Assembly: GCA_008694505.1 (NCBI GenBank)
Contig: VZDJ01000346.1
Span: 13,069,402-13,133,401 of the forward strand
Direction of reading: 5' to 3'
DNA length: 64,000 nucleotides
Source: Cyanoderma ruficeps
Taxonomy: Eukaryota > Chordata > Aves > Passeriformes > Timaliidae
How positions within the stretch are numbered: the first letter of the stretch is position 1; each line of letters starts with the position of its first letter. A program made the position numbers and the translations under genes. The notes below the pieces were generated by a model. That model was not told the DNA's origin, made no database searches, and saw only the letters and a program-made list of their open reading frames with translations. This document shows, one piece after another, positions 1-12,000 of the stretch.

Positions 1-3000
1 GTAAGTAGTTATTTCTGTTTCACATCAGATCTAGAGATAAAATTAAAATATTGTTTTTTTGCAACAAAATTACCTGACTTAGGCATCTTCAGGTAACACA
101 TTGATCCTTTTTAAAAAAATCAAGTTAGTAGTAAAGAAGATTAGTATTTCAGCTCTTCTCAAGTATGAAGATAATGCACCATCAGTCTGAGGCTTCTAAT
201 CAGTACAAAAGCTGTTGTTTATTTCAGAGCTTGTTACTTCTATCTCAGTCTTGTGATCCAGGATGAAGAGCAAACACAAACTTGTACAGAAAATCCTAAA
301 TCCATTTGTTTATAGTTGCTTAGGTAACTATAATTAAGGTTTGAGGCTTTAAGTATTTATTCTGAACTCTGGAGTTTAAACTATGACAAAAGTTGTGCAA
401 AACTCCATTTTAACAAGTGAATATTTAAAAAATGCCTACCGAAGTTAATGGAGTTGTCCATCAATTTTCTTCACCTTGGTCTTCTATGTAATTTTGTAAT
501 TTTTAGGGAAGTACCTCTCAGACTACAGAGGTCTGTTCATCCTGGCCTAAGATTTTCCTTCTTTTCTTTGGTTATTCAAAGAATGTAGGCCGTTAACTCA
601 GACTGTTTTTAACCCTCAGACAGCTGAAAGCAGATGAATTCCATCCATTGCACCTGAAGGTTCTGACAGCTCAGACACATATTTTGGGTTTGAAAAGGGC
701 AAATTGTGTTTGTTTTCTCAGGCATGATCCTTAATGTTTACAGGACTGGTAGATGTGTATTTACTGACAAGCAAGTAGCATCATACTCTGCACTGTTTTC
801 TCTAACACTACTTTTTTGTATTTTAAACATATCAGAGGTAATGAAAATAATTGAACAGAGAGATAAATAATAGCAATTACATTATAAATAATACTCCATA
901 GAAAAGATCATCAACACTGTTCAGAAAGGAAGTCTCATGGGGGCAACTAGGAACATCTGGTCCACTGGCTTAAATAGTTTTTTCTGTGTTTTTCATGCTG
1001 AGAGTTTTTCTAAGTCCACATGCAAGGAAGTTAGGCTGCTAGCTGTGCTGTTTAAAAATTTCATCATTAGCATTCCTGAAGAGTTCATTTCGACTCACTG
1101 GAATGGATATGATGATTTATCAGCAATACAGAATGCAGTCTCTGAAAATTTGAATCTCTTTCCATTTACTTTTGGCATAGGTAAAGCACTATCCATTTAC
1201 ACAGCTGAATTTCCCATGTGAGCACTGTGCCTTGAGCCTGGTGGAGATGTGCCCTGCATTGCCCACACATGCTTTCCTAGGGCAGTGTAGAGCCATTGCT
1301 TCTGACTAGCAAAACCTACTATGGATAAATAGTACCTGTTCTCAATGATGTTTACAAAAGGGGCAGAAATATAAGTTTAGAGGAAGTAGTGGGTGCAGTG
1401 TCTTTTTTCTGTAAGGGTGGAAGAAAAAAAAAAGGATTTAAGAAAATCTTCCCTGAGAAAGATTCGACCATTTCTCAACCACATCCCCTTCTCTCCTTTT
1501 TCTCTCCCTATATTATTCCTCATCCTTTCCCCACTCATTTTGCCTTTACCCCTACATGGCTGCCTCTCTGTGACACTTATTGGTGTCTGGATAGAATACA
1601 AAGCTGTGATTTTTTTATTTGGTATCAAGATCTAAAAGCACATTTTGTATCTTTCAAGCCTTTTAGGTCACTGAATGTATATTTTATGACTGCTGTTGAG
1701 AGTCTGCATCTCCAAGGGTACCATTCAAAGGCTTCTAATCAAACATTCATGCCACCAAATGTTCTTCTTGATATAGCATTTTGAGTCAGCAATTTTATGT
1801 TCTGAAAATAAAATTGATAAGACCCTTTAAGATATTTAAGGTTTTTAACTTTATCAGGGGAAAAATACTCATAAATGTTGAAAATTAACAAATGTGAGTT
1901 TCTTGCAATTCAGTGGATGGCAGCACTGTACAGTGTAGATGTGATTCTTGGACTATTTGTATTCTTTAAGTACATCTTCAGGGTAACCTTTTGATTTTTT
2001 CTTGGTACTACATTAACTAACCTCTAACAGACTTGATTTGAAAATAAGAATAACATTTTTACAACCTGAATATTTTTCACATTTTTTCCCAGATTTCTCA
2101 CAATGCCAAATAAAATGCAGCACTTGCTCAGCAAAAAGCAGAATATCTTGTTCCTTAACTCTCACTGCAATATGTTTTCATTTGAAAACACAGATTAAAT
2201 TATTTTAGGCTCCCAGTTTGTGTCCTACTTGTTTTATTGATTTAAATAATTTCATTGTATTCCTGGGAAACAGGGAAGGCAAGATTTAATGTCTGGAAAT
2301 AAAAAGAAGTTGGTGAATTATTGTCAGCAATTAGGATTGTTTCAAATTTGTACTGTTACACCAATAATTCTGGGTGGACATACAGCATTAATACGCAAGA
2401 CTTCAGATTGCTCTAGACATAGGGGATGCAAAGATTTATTGCCAGACTAAATTAAAGCAGAGTAACAAAACAGCACATGTGATACGTGGAATGAGTATGA
2501 GCTTTACTTGAGGGATCCATTATTGTATCTAAATTTGTTTTTATGTATCTATCTTACGGATCTAGGGTATTACAACAGCAGCCCTCAGAATAATGGGAGA
2601 GCTATGCATTTTACCAATACACATCTCTAACTTCATTGTACCTTTTCTAGATATCAGGGTTGTTATTTCAATTAACTTTGTCAAAAATCCAATATGAGGG
2701 GGTGTTTTTCTCTTTTGCACATCTGCTTCAGAAGAGGGGACAGCACGTGAAAAGCTCTGCTTGCATTACATCTAACTGTTGCTATTTCAGGAAAAAAAGC
2801 CTAAAAATATGAATGGATAGATCGTAAAGATCTTATTGGGCCATAAGAACTACTAAATTTACAGTTTTAAACCCATTCTATTTCTGCGTTATGCAATGAT
2901 TGCTCTGCATGTGTTCATATGGTGGTGTCCACAATATTTCTACCATAACCCAGGTACCCAAACCTGTGATTGCTCTCTCTTGCACACCCTTTTGTCTGGC

Positions 3001-6000
3001 AGAACACTTTCATACACACTGTGGAGAGTTTGGTGCTTAGTTAAATTGGAAGTCTCTGAGCCTAGCTTATGGCATTTCACTTTAATTTTTTTATTAATTC
3101 CTTTGGCTATTTTAAATTTCTCCAGGTTAAATTTAGTAATTTTCATATGCATTTTGATGAGTTAGCCTTCATGATGAAATCTAAGAAAGTATTTCTGTGC
3201 CCAAAGCTAGACATATGCCAAAGTATCTAGGTGACTCAGTTTTGTAATTGAGCTTATTACTTCTTAATATATAGATTAGCATGAGTTCAGGAATGAATTA
3301 AAAAGTAAACTTTAAAAGTCTCTGGAAATCTGTGACTTTAAAAATCAAGTCTGCAAGTCAGTTTTGCAAGGCGTAGAGTAGCTATTTTGTGTACCACTGA
3401 AGAGCAGGATTTGTTCATTACAGATATACAATTAATGATCTACACAGTCATCAATAGAAAGACATTAGGCACTTCTAACCTTAAATTTGTCAGTTTCTCA
3501 GGTGATTGTGTAGGAAAGATGGGGTGAGCTAGCTTTTACAGATTCCTATCTTCGGTTCTTTAGTAACAGTGGGTCCCTAAGTAAGTAGTTCAGTGTTAGT
3601 CAAGCACTATTATCAGATGAAATTTCAGTTAAGCACAAAGATTTTTTAGAATTGCTACACTGAAAGTACCAGGGATGGTCTGGCACTGAGTTCAGCTGCT
3701 GTAATGTGGCTGGTATTTTTACTATTGAATACATTTTTATTATAAAATGCTGCAAAGTGATAAAAACCTGATGATTAACTCCTAGACACATGAAAGAACT
3801 TTATAGAGAGCTCTGACTGGCACTAACCTGATAAATGCTCCTCCTGGGGGTAATTACATTATAGATTCCCTTCTGTAACAGAATGATTGAAAAAGGTAAG
3901 AGATCTACTGGGGTTATGAACACCTTCAATAACACGTAACTAGCAAAGGAAAAGAGTAAAAATGGAAAAACAGTAGACAAGAGAAGGGGAGGCAATGGTG
4001 CTGTAAAATGAGGGCTGCTGCCAAGGACATCTATTGCACTCCCACGTGCAAGTCTGTTGTGCTCTGCTGCTCAAACTCACTTTCTTTTTTCTTCCTAGAC
4101 TACCTTTCAAGACAGTCTTTATACAATCATATTTTATTGAGTCAGCTGCATCAAATGTATTTTAGAAAGCTGCATGAATTCCTGCCCTTTTTCAATTATT
4201 TAAGCCAAAATATATTATTTAGAGGTGTATGTGTCCATTTGTTTTATTACGATCAATATATGTGTATCGAAGAAATGTCATTCTGATTTGAGTGCTTTTG
4301 AATAAGTAGTATTACATGTTGCTCTCAAAAAGAATTCTTAGAGCTTGTAACACTAGGTGTATTTCAAGAATCTATAGATGGCTCTTTCCTGTTTTATATG
4401 ATAGCTTAATTGCACAGCTCTCACGCAAATATATCCTGTGTAATATAGCTGTATGAACTAACCTCTGGGCAGTGTAAATTTAACCTAAGTGTTGTTTATC
4501 TGTCTTTTTAAAGCAGTGACATGCATCCTCCTGAATACAAACCAGGCTTTCTTTTTTTTTCTGGGTTTTAGATGCTCTCTGAACAGCTACCTGAGCCTAG
4601 ATACCAAAATCAGAAGGGACATTGCCATGGAGAAGATCTTTGCATGCTCAGGAGGGAACTTTCCCTTTCTTTAAGTCTGATGGGGATTCTTTTCCTATCT
4701 TTTGATGCCTGTTTTTATTCATATGCCAGAATCAGTAGTAACAGAGATCAAGCAGACCAAAAGAAATGACAAGCATTTCCAAGCTTAAAGACTTTAGAGA
4801 AACTTCTGATCCACTGTGGCTGTGGAAAGTGGGGGACCTCTGGTGAGTAGGAGAGGAAAAGGAACTTTCTGGGCTAGTCAAACACACCAAAAGATACTGA
4901 AACTTGGAGCAAAAATGTCATGCTGGGAAGAGAGAGAGAGCAAAATCTCATTGGATAACTGGGATATAGGGCTACTTGTAGTCACCTTGACAACAAAGGA
5001 GGATTAACTTAGACCAACATCAAGCACTGCCACTGTCCTTTCTTATGAGGGAGGATCTAGACCTAAGACAAGCTCTTCTACTGTTACATCCTCTTACAGG
5101 CATTGTTAGTCCTGCCCTGAATAGCAATAATACATTTTAGAAGTGGCTATCCTGGCAATTTCCATTCTATAATGTCCACTGAAAGATTTTGTTGTAATTT
5201 GGAGGAAGTGACTATAATTTGTAACATTTCTGTAGCAGGGTAGTAATTTTTTTCTAGTTCTACTGAAACAAATCAGTTGGACTTCTAATGCAGACAATAA
5301 TGGAAGGGTAAGTCAACTTCCTTCAGTTCTCCAGTTTTCCTGGTGTGGGGGCAAACTGTTAAATACTCTGATGAAGCAGGAAGATTCCAAATCCTGGAGC
5401 CCAACTCCAAGTGCATGTTCATGTATGTCACATTTTCCCCCTGCCTTTGCTGCAAGGGCCCAGGATCCATGTCATGATGCAGTAGGTATTTCAGTGTCTC
5501 CTTGGTGTAATGTATTCTGTAAGCCATATAGTCCTCCAGGTGAGTTGGAAGAGTATTTGGTAAAAATTTGTAGAAAATATTTCTGAGAAGTGTTTAGAAG
5601 ACCTATCATCTTTTTCATACTGGAGTGGCTTTATCAGTAATTTCCCAACCAGATTTGCTATTTTTCATACAGGCAGTTCATGAAGTGTGTAAGTGTTTGG
5701 GGATTTTACCTTAAAATTATAATTAAGTACACTGAATGGAAGCTAAAAGATCAAACCCTGTTTTCATCTCTTACTTATAATTTCCTGTCACTTGGATCTT
5801 ATTGACTATACTGAACCAAATAATTAGAGAAAGAAGCATATTTTCTGTGAACGAATTCCAAGACTTAGATGTTCTTTTGCAACTCTGTTTTCCAGGCTTG
5901 CTTTGTTTCCTGAGTCTTACTCATGTGACTTTATTCAGTTTGAATTGTAATGGCTCTTAAATTTTAATAATTTACAAAGCCAAATAATTGTCATGATTAT

Positions 6001-6129
6001 AGATAACAGTGATGCATGGTAATTAATAATGAAAAATTTCTTTCAAGAGTCAGCAGATACATATTTCATTGTGAAAAGGTTGAGGACCAAATGAAGCATG
6101 AAAGATAAAGCCGTAAAACCTGGCCAGGA
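1..6129. other. Intergenic, nothing recognised
   Basis: AT-rich sequence with many stops in all frames. The longest frames are short and without known motifs. I saw no repeat tail, RNA gene or convincing exon. Confidence 0.6.
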
Positions 6130-6571
6130 ACAACAAAGGCAGAAAGAGAAGCTTCTAGAGGAACACTGGTGATAAAAAGAAGACTACAGAAAATGTGTGT
6201 CCTCTCTGGAAGGAAATGGGAAGCCTGAGTACCTGAGATATGAAGAAGGCTGAGGTAATGAATGATTTTTTCCCACAATTTTCACCAACAAGTGAAACCT
6301 CATCGTCCAAATTGCAGAAGGCAAAGACAGGAACTGGGAGAATGAAGAACCACGCTCTGTAGGAGACCAAATCTGAGAACCTAGGGAACCTGAAGGTTCA
6401 CAGGTCCATGGGAACTGCTGACATGCATCTGCAGATTCTGAGGAGTCTGACAGATAAGACTGCTAAGCCATTATTCATCATATTTGAGAGCCTCTGTTCT
6501 TGGTAAGACCATGGAGCAGATCCTCCTGGAGGTTTTACGAAGGTACATGGAAAATAAGGATGTGATTGGTG

Positions 6572-7314
6572 TTAAAGAGAAGTGAGAGATGCTTCTGAGT
6601 GAACTAAAATGTAAACAAGACCATATGCTGAAGTCAATAATACAGATTTTATTTAACAATAGATGTGAGATAGAAAGAAATAGAAAGAAAAGAGTGGGAA
6701 GAGTGTGGGGGAAAGAGAGAGAAAGAGAGAGAGAGATCAAGAAGAAGGCAGTTCCCACCCATGAATCTGGGGGCATCCTGCTAGTGCTTCTTCACCCTGG
6801 GCTTCTCAGTGGTGGGGATTGGAGTCATTATTCTGGGGGTACCACCTTTATACAGTTCAAGTTCTGGGTATCCATGGAGGCATATTCCTAATTTATATGT
6901 GAAGCAAGAATGGATGTGCCTTCATTTGCATGTGAAAAAAGGATGGACATGTCCTCCTTTTACATATTCTTCCTCTAGGATTTTAGGGTCTTTCAGTGGT
7001 CATTGGTGGTTGCAGATGCCATCTTCATATGCCTCCCATAACTTCAAGCTATCTTTGTTTGACTAGTGATATGTTTATGAAGAGTTTCCTTTTCCACATT
7101 TTGCCACAATGTCAAGTTTTGTCAGGATGCATTAAGCAGGATGTGCTAACCAGCTCTCACCTCTCCCAGGTATGGAATCAGTGCCTTCCTGTTGCAAATT
7201 CCTCCCTTCTGTGCTTACATCAAGCCTACTGTGGTGGCTTATCTTATGACAAGTTCCTTCTGTGGCCCTGACAGGGTTTGAGACAAGCAACTGTGTTCTT
7301 TAAGTTCTTACAGA
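6572..7314 (-). mobile_element. Solo LTR (about 743 bp) nested in the CR1, ERVL-like
   Basis: This block interrupts the CR1 between 'GTGATTGGTG' and 'GGTGATGGTCAAC'. TGGTG is present on both sides (6567-6571 and 7315-7319), a 5-bp duplication. On the minus strand TATAAA lies at 6847-6852 and AATAAA at 6648-6653, so U3-R-U5 order fits a minus-strand LTR. The ends are not clean TG...CA: minus-strand TG begins two bases inside. A purine-rich GA tract sits at 6665-6740. Class is inferred from duplication length and size. Confidence 0.6.
6665..6750. repeat. GA-rich low-complexity tract
   Basis: Purine-rich sequence with (GA)n runs such as GAAAGAGAGAGAGAGA near 6722-6736, inside the nested LTR. 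Confidence 0.85.
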
Positions 7315-7662
7315 TGGTGATGGTCAACATGGCTTCACTGAGAGCAAATCATGCCTGACAAATTTGGTTGAGTTCTATGATGTGGTTACAGTCTTGGTGG
7401 ATTGAGGGAAGATTGACTGACATCACCTACTGGAACTTGTGCAAAGCATTTGGCACTGTCCCCCTTGACATCCTTGTCTGTAAATTGGAGAGATGTGGAT
7501 TTGATGAATGGACCACGCAGTGAATAAGGAATTGGCTGGTTGGTCAAATGCAGAGTTGCAGTCAATGGCCTAATGTTCAAGTGGAGACCAGTGATGAGTG
7601 GTGTTTCTTGGGGGTCAGTACTGGGACTAGAACTGTTTAACATCTGTTTTGGTGACATGGAC

Positions 7663-8193
7663 TATGTGGGTGTTCGGGGCTGCTTACCGGCTAGCTCGCT
7701 CTCCGAGTCTGCATTCAGGGGTACAGCTTAGTACATTTGCAATCTGGTGGGTCTGAACCTCAAGCAGAAGTGTGGGAAACGGCGTGGAAGAAAGGAGGAC
7801 TCCCATGTGGGGGTTTTATTCCACCCAGAGGGCCCACTTGAAAGTGAGGCCTGGTCTTTGGGTTTTGGCTTAAGTACAGGGGGCATAGACAGAGCAGGGG
7901 AGAATCTAGAAGCAATCCAGTGAGGGGTGGGGAGTGTCCAAGAACAGGGGACAATTAGCAGAACAGTATATGAATAAAAAGGGGAGTGGGGAACTTGAGA
8001 ACTTGACAAATGACCCTGAAGCCTCTCTAGAACTTTCCAAGCTTTTAGGGCGGGCTGGCAGAGTGATTGACAGGACCCACCACCAGGGAAAAACCAATGG
8101 GTTTTGAGCATGGGGGTGTAGGGAAAAAACCATTATAAAATGAGTAACAAAAGCATACAGAATTTTGGGAAACCCAAAATGCACACTGCAACG
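7663..8193 (-). mobile_element. Solo LTR (about 531 bp) nested in the CR1, ERVK-like by 6-bp duplication
   Basis: The block is flanked by ATGGAC at 7657-7662 and 8194-8199. Removing it and one copy restores continuous CR1 sequence. On the minus strand AATAAA is at 7815-7820 and is followed by a CpG-bearing U5-like region that ends in CCCACA. The terminal dinucleotides are not exactly TG/CA at the duplication edge. An 8-bp perfect inverted repeat (ATTTTGGG, AAA, CCCAAAAT) lies at 8162-8180 near its 5' end. There are no retroviral genes, only chance frames. Confidence 0.72.
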
Positions 8194-9070
8194 ATGGACA
8201 ATGAGATTCATCCAGAAGGTTTGCTGATGACATCAAACTGTGTGCTGCAGTTGACAGGCTGCAGGGAAGGGATGTCATAGAAAGGGACCTAGACTTGAGA
8301 GGTGGGACTGTGTGAACCTCATGAAGTTCAACAAGGCCAAGTGCAAAGGATACACCTGCAACTGGATAGGGGAAATCTCAAGCAAAAATCCAGGCTGGGT
8401 GGAGAAAACATCAAAAACAGGTCTGAGAAGGACATGGGTGTGATGGTGGACAAAAATCTTGACATGAGCTGTCAATGTGTGATAGGAGCCCAGGAAGCCA
8501 AACGTATCCTGGGCTGCATCAAGAGAAGCATGGCCAGCAGGGTGAGGCAGGGTATTCTCTTTTACTCTGCACTGGTGAGACCCTACCTGGAGTTCTGTGT
8601 CAATGCAAGTCCAGAGGAGGACCATGAAGATGATCAGATGAACAGTTCTCCTATGAAGACAAACTGAGAAAGGTGGGATTGTTCAGCCTGGAGAAGTGAA
8701 GGATCTGGGGACACCTCAGAGCAGCCTTCTGGTAAAGGAGACCAACAAGAAAGCTGGAGAGGTACTTTTTCCAAGGACAAGTAGTGATAGCACAAAGGGT
8801 ATTTAAACTGAAAGAAGATTGATTAATTAGATTAGGTTAGATATTAATAAGAAATTCTTTACTGTGGGGGTGGTAGATACTGGACCACGTTGAGAGAAGG
8901 TGTGGATGCCCTATCCCTGGATGTGTTCAAAGCCAGGTTGGATGCAGCTTTGTGTAACCTGGTCTAGTGGAAGGTGTCCATGGCAGAGGGGTTCATGGCA
9001 CAGGGGTTGGAACTGGATGGATCTTTAAAGTCCCTTCCAACCCAAGCCATTTTATGGCTCTATGATTTTA

Positions 9071-12000
9071 TTGTAAATACATTTCAACAAGGAGAAATAA
9101 TTCAGAGCAAGGTCAGCCTGTTTTGTTTCTAAAACCTCAATGCCATATTGCAGTTATAACTCTACTAAAATTTTTTTTTCTAAAGGAGAACATACATATT
9201 TTTCTTAAAAGATAACATAGAATTCTACAAAACTGATGCTGTGTGGTCACAAAATAACCTATGATTTGGACTGCCACACAAAGGGAAATTCCATTCCCTC
9301 CCATCCCTACAAGCAGTCTGTGGGAGTTGTTTTGCTATTGGAATATGTATACAATAATGGAACATACAGGAATTCACTGTTTTGCTAGATACTATGTTGA
9401 CTATTTTAACTGGGACAGGTTCACACCTTAGGCCAGTAGCTGACATAGCCAGCAGTATTAATTTATTACTTATTTATTTAAGACAGTGAAGTAGCCCTCT
9501 TGTAAACCTTCAGGCAAATCCCTCTGCCTGCTGTCATTAGTCCACTGTGCTGGCTTTGCCTTGTGTTATCACCAGTGTTATAAGTGTTGTCTTGACTACT
9601 ATTTTGATGTATTTAAAACCTTATTTTCAACATCTGAAACAAAGGAGAAATAGTGTTCCCTTAGCTAAGCATGTTTTATAAGGTGAAATATCAAGGGTTG
9701 AGACTCATCAAGGCTAAGGTAATGGCAGCAAAAGGACATTTCCTCATCCACATTTTTTTTTTCTTTTTGCAGTGGATCAACAGCTCTTCTTGGAGAAAAG
9801 ATCTGTCAGAAGAAAGCTGACAGAATGCAAAATTATTAACCCAGAAAAACCTGTCCAAAAATTACTTCATACATTTCTTGTTTGGTTGTGGGCCAATGGT
9901 AATGGGTAACCATGTTTTATTAAAGATAAACTAATAGAAGTACTTTTTAGTAGATCCTGCTGTCCTTGCCATATGGCAAGAAAATAACAAGGAACACTAC
10001 TTATGGAAGCAAGAAAACAGGGACATATGCACCTGCTCTTAGTACTGCTTCAGAGGTAAAATATTATTACTTTTGCCAACCATGATGGCATTAAATAACA
10101 GTTTTGCCATGAGAAATCAGCATTTGCTTTTTTACGGTTTAAATAAAATTGTAGTGCTGCTCTGAAAGCCTGAGACACTGTATAGTTACAGACTACAGAG
10201 ATGGGGACATCTTCCTTTTTACTTGTAAAAACTAAAAACTTTTCTCTTTTTTCTGTAGGTGGAGTATTCTCTGGGGTATCTTACTACAAAGTTTTATGCA
10301 TTAAAAAAACTTTCAGTTGAAGAAGTTCATTTCATTAGAGCACTGGAATCATCGCTACCTTTGATGGTAACTTTGAAAACAAAAACATGGAAAAGAGCTC
10401 TATCTTTTAATCTCTCCACTGTGCAAAGCAGCAAAGCTACTCCTTTAATTCTCCCCATTTCCCTTCTGGCTGGCAGCTGACCCTGACACTGTTCATCTAT
10501 GGTTCCCTGAGCACAGAAGCTGCAGAAGCTGGCAGAGCTGGCAGAGCTGCATGCTGTCCTGGACACTTCTATGTCACACATCCACCTCAGCCATGGCTCT
10601 GCCCAGCGCTGGTGGGGCTGGTGCAGCTCTCTCTGAGTTTTGCCTCTGCAGGTGTATTGCACTGTGCTTCCTGTTCCAGGGGCATGGTGCAGACGTGTGG
10701 GAGCCATTGTGTGCCTCTCAGAGCTTGTGCATCTGGCTCTGCAGCTCTGCACTTGCCTCTTGCCACTTCAAGGTGTCTCACCACGTGCTGCAAGTTTGAG
10801 CTCTTGCGTATGTTGAACATGTGATTTTTCACCATGGTAAGAGTGCATGGCTATGCAAACTCCCAAGCACTGAGTTCGAGCTGAAAAACTGTCAGTGTAT
10901 GAAAAATGTCAGTATATCAAAAAGTATCACTCATGTTTCATGATGCTAAGTTCCTCTTGAAAAAAAGGTATGAAACAATTCTGCTTTCAGTAAACTAAGC
11001 AAGGTCCATAAATAATTTTCAAAGCAAAAAGTTTCACTGCAGATGCTCTTGTGGTAATAAATACACATTTCAACTTGGGACTGAAAAGCAATGTGAGAAT
11101 TGTTTTTCTAGGACATTCTGAATGAAAAAAACCCCATCAAACCCAAATAATTACTTGTGGGCTTTTCTGCCATAAGACTGAGGTAGGTATTGTTGATAAC
11201 ACATCTAAACACAAATACTGTGTGTAGAAGCCCAGAGAGGCTGACTTTAGTCATGGGAGGGTTTGCAGCAGTTCATGCCCACCACTTCAGGCTGCACTAT
11301 GGTCTGAAAAATCCTCCTTAGGCCTCAGCCGTGATGAACTGCATTTGAACTAAACCCATCTTGTATGTTACAATAAAGCTGGTAAAAATCTAATACAAAA
11401 CCCAGTTTTCAAATACTGCTCAAACTGACCACAATTTGTTGGTATTGTTAAGCATCTAGACTTGAAAATGAGCAGTAGATTATTGCAATCTCTTTGAGCA
11501 CAGTTTGTGACAAATGATGGCTAGGGAGACTTAAAGTGTTAAAAATCTGACTCTTGTGTTTAGATTGGTTTCACTAAGCATATTAGAAATTTTTCCATGG
11601 CAGGGCAGTGAGAGAAATTGCTTCCTAAATTACTTTTTTAATGAAATATTCTGATGAAAGCTATTAATTTTGGACATTAAAGCTCCTGGTATTTCTGCAA
11701 TTATTAGATTAACTCTGCAAAGCTTATTCATAAGCAGAAGTTTTTCTCATGTTTTATTTCTTTGATAGATCCTGTACAAACAGTTAAGGAGATAATAGTT
11801 TCTCTTGCCTTGAATGAGTCTGAATTGTAAATGGAAAAACTAAATTCTAATGCTTTTTAATGTTTGCTACAAAAATCATCTTGGGGATTAACTAATAAGA
11901 GAAACAAGCAATCAATAGTTCTCAATTGGAATTCACTAATCTATTCCAATAGCTGAACTAGCAGGAAACTGAATTGCTTTTTTGAGAATGTTGTGCTTAA

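Larger units (their letters stand above)
6130..9070 (+). mobile_element. Old CR1 LINE carrying two nested LTR insertions
   Basis: CR1 ORF2-derived sequence is visible in three blocks: about 6130-6571, 7315-7662 and 8194-9070. It ends in a CR1 3' tail (TTCCAACCCAAGCC, then TATGATTTT). The blocks follow in the order of a CR1 consensus as I remember it: the region around 'GGAGCAGATCCTCCTGGA', then 'CAACATGGCTTCACTGAG', then 'GTTTGCTGATGACATCAAAC', then the ORF2 C-terminus. A stretch of about 100 bp seems missing near 6500. Many stops and frameshifts show it is ancient. The gaps between blocks are two LTRs, at 6572-7314 and 7663-8193, each with target-site evidence. The 5' boundary is uncertain. 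Confidence 0.85.

Noticed and set aside
1..20. The window begins with GTAAGT, a consensus splice donor
   Set aside because: There is no exon sequence to its left in the window and no matching downstream exon. It may be coincidence.
7728..8278. Overlapping minus-strand frames up to 127 codons
   Set aside because: They lie within or across the edge of a solo LTR. LTRs of this type do not encode proteins.
9750..10480. Acceptor-like pyrimidine runs ending in CAG or TAG (near 9772 and 10258) followed by open frames
   Set aside because: The following sequence has no recognisable protein similarity and no matching donor or second exon. Such signals are common by chance.
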